From: Clostridiales bacterium
GTDB lineage: Bacteria; Bacillota; Clostridia; Christensenellales; Aristaeellaceae
Assembly (NCBI GenBank): GCA_004556985.1
Contig: SFFC01000054.1
Location: 1-14,675 of the forward strand
Length of the DNA: 14,675 nt
Direction: 5' to 3'
Shown here one piece after another: positions 13,342 to 14,675 of the stretch; the stretch's first letter is position 1; each line of letters begins with the position of its first letter. A program made the translations under genes and the position numbers. Below the pieces are notes generated by a model. That model was not told where the DNA came from and did no database searches. It was given only the letters and a program-made list of their open reading frames with translations.

Positions 13342-14675
13342 ATGCTGCGCAAGAACGATGTCTTTGAGATGACCTGCGATGCCTTCGGGCAAGACGCGCA
13401 GGGCGTGTGTCGCCATGAGGGCATGGCGGTGTTCGTGCCGGGCCTGCTGCCGGGCGAGCGCGCGCTGGTGCGAATCGTCAAGCCCGAGAAGCGCTACGCC
13501 TTCGGGCGCATCGAGCGCCTGCTCGAAACGAGCCCCGACCGTCGCGAGCCGCCCTGCCCCATCTACAAGCGCTGCGGCGGCTGCTCCTGCCAGCACATGA
13601 GCTATGAGGCCTCGCTGCGCTTCAAGCGGGAGCAGGTGCAGGCGCTGCTTGAGCGCGTCGGCGGGCTTTCGATCGAAGTGCCGCCGGTACTGGGCATGGC
13701 GCATCCCTTTGCCTACCGCAACAAGGGCGCGTATCCCGTCGCGCAGGGCAAGGATGGCCCCGCCTGCGGCTTTTTTGCCCCGCGCAGCCACGACCTCGTG
13801 CCGCTGCCGGAGGGCGGCTGCCTGATTCAGGGCGAGGATTCTGCCCGCGCCGTACAGGCCGTGCTCCGCTGGATGCGCCAAACCGGCGCTTCCGCCTACG
13901 ACGAGACGACGGGCCGCGGGCTCGTCCGCCACATCATGACCCGCTCGACGACCGCCGGCGGCCTGATGGTCGTGCCCGTCGTCACGGACGCGAGGATTCC
14001 GCAGCCGGAGCTGCTCGTCCGCCTGCTGCGCGAGGCCGTGCCGGGGCTGGAGAGCGTCTGCCTGAGCGTCAACCGCCGCCGCACGAACGTGATCCTCGGC
14101 GACGAGCTGCACACGCTCTGGGGCAAGCCCGTGATGGAGGACATGCTCGGCGGCCTGCGCTTCTCCGTCTCCCCGCTGTCGTTCTTCCAGGTCAACCCGG
14201 CGCAGACGGAGCGGCTCTACGGTCTGGCACTCGAGTACGCGCAGCTGACCGGCAGCGAGACCGTCGTGGACGCCTACTGCGGTGCAGGGACGATCTCTCT
14301 GCTCCTGGCGCAGAAGGCAAAGTGCGTCATTGGCATCGAGATCGTGCCGCAGGCCATCGACAACGCGCGCGAAAACGCGGCGCGCAACGGCATCACGAAC
14401 GCAGAATTCCTCGTCGGCGCGACGGAGGAGCTCCTGCCCCGTCTCGTCGCGGAGGGCCTTGCGCCGGACGTGATCGTCATCGACCCGCCGCGCAAGGGCT
14501 GCGAGCGCGCCGTTCTGGACGCGATTCTCGCCGCGAAGCCCAAGCGCGTCGTCTACGTCTCCTGCGGCGCGCCGACGCTCGCGCGCGATGCGAAGATCCT
14601 CTGCGAGGGCGGCTACGCGGCGCAGGCCGTGCAGTGCGTCGACATGTTCTGCTGGACGGGGGCGGTGGAAACTGT
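13342..14675 (+). CDS. TrmA/RumA-type RNA (uracil-5-)-methyltransferase, RlmD/RlmCD-like (3' end beyond window)
   Basis: The frame runs from ATG 13342 (AAAAGGAG 5 bases upstream) through the window edge, 444 complete codons. It starts with a TRAM-like RNA-binding domain (about residues 1-65). Cys72, Cys78, Cys81 and Cys160 match the spacing of the four [4Fe-4S] ligands of RumA. Asn-rich FFQVNPAQTE (281-290) precedes the SAM-binding segment VDAYCGAGT (309-317), DPPRKGC (381-387) and the catalytic Cys408 in YVSCG. Glu443 in the AVETV end is the general base position. The enzyme makes 5-methyluridine in 23S rRNA (or tRNA in some relatives) using S-adenosylmethionine. The stretch MFCWTGAVET departs from the common MFPHT-HVET form while keeping the Glu. 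Only a few residues should be missing. No promoter is visible after the upstream terminator. Confidence 0.94.
   Translation, partial: MLRKNDVFEMTCDAFGQDAQGVCRHEGMAVFVPGLLPGERALVRIVKPEKRYAFGRIERLLETSPDRREPPCPIYKRCGGCSCQHMSYEASLRFKREQVQALLERVGGLSIEVPPVLGMAHPFAYRNKGAYPVAQGKDGPACGFFAPRSHDLVPLPEGGCLIQGEDSARAVQAVLRWMRQTGASAYDETTGRGLVRHIMTRSTTAGGLMVVPVVTDARIPQPELLVRLLREAVPGLESVCLSVNRRRTNVILGDELHTLWGKPVMEDMLGGLRFSVSPLSFFQVNPAQTERLYGLALEYAQLTGSETVVDAYCGAGTISLLLAQKAKCVIGIEIVPQAIDNARENAARNGITNAEFLVGATEELLPRLVAEGLAPDVIVIDPPRKGCERAVLDAILAAKPKRVVYVSCGAPTLARDAKILCEGGYAAQAVQCVDMFCWTGAVET

Noticed and set aside
12190..14112. Minus-strand open frame of 640 codons across phosphofructokinase and the methyltransferase
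   Set aside because: It spans two well-identified genes and a terminator on the other strand, so it is a composition artefact.

Overview
The window is GC-rich, densely coded DNA from a Gram-positive anaerobe, most likely a gut-associated member of the Clostridia. The pointers are strong AGGAGG-type ribosome binding sites, sigma-A style promoters, a CCA-encoding tRNA-Ala, a bile-salt-hydrolase-like enzyme, a PfoR-like PTS IIC membrane protein and two exported flavin reductases. This placement is an inference; no ribosomal RNA marker is present.

Layout. (1) 2-622 is the 3' part of an ABC transporter ATPase with a TOBE domain, closed by a terminator. (2) 690-1055 is a non-coding mosaic repeat with two compact hairpins and a perfect 87-bp tandem duplication. 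(3) 1056-4889 holds a choloylglycine hydrolase (minus) divergent from an operon of a C69 dipeptidase and a PfoR/EIIC-like membrane protein, each side with a clear promoter. (4) 4918-8605 holds a Sec-exported FMN/FAD reductase (minus) divergent from a Crp/Fnr-type regulator, then a convergent LysR regulator. (5) 8606-10841 holds a Tat-exported FAD/FMN reductase divergent from that LysR gene, ending at a strong terminator. (6) 10845-11565 is a scar: an AT-richer internal fragment of an IS91-like HUH transposase abutting the 3' end of an unrelated truncated gene. (7) 11594-11924 holds tRNA-Ala(GGC) on the minus strand, its terminator, a short structured interval, and a 20-bp exact copy of the tRNA 3' end with its own terminator. 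(8) 12061-13308 is a 6-phosphofructokinase transcription unit. (9) 13342 to the window end is a TrmA/RumA-type RNA (uracil-5)-methyltransferase that runs off the edge.

How the genes may work together. The two reductases are each paired head-to-head with a different regulator. This suggests inducible anaerobic respiration in which electrons are passed to FMN/FAD enzymes outside the membrane that reduce separate organic acceptors. The acceptors cannot be read from sequence. The Ntn-hydrolase cluster points to hydrolysis of amide-linked gut substrates (conjugated bile salts or N-acyl amides, and dipeptides).

The most unusual signals are regulatory and structural: a perfect 11-bp inverted repeat bracketing the reductase 1/Crp promoter, a mirror-symmetric divergent promoter pair at the LysR/reductase 2 junction, and the duplicated tRNA 3' end.
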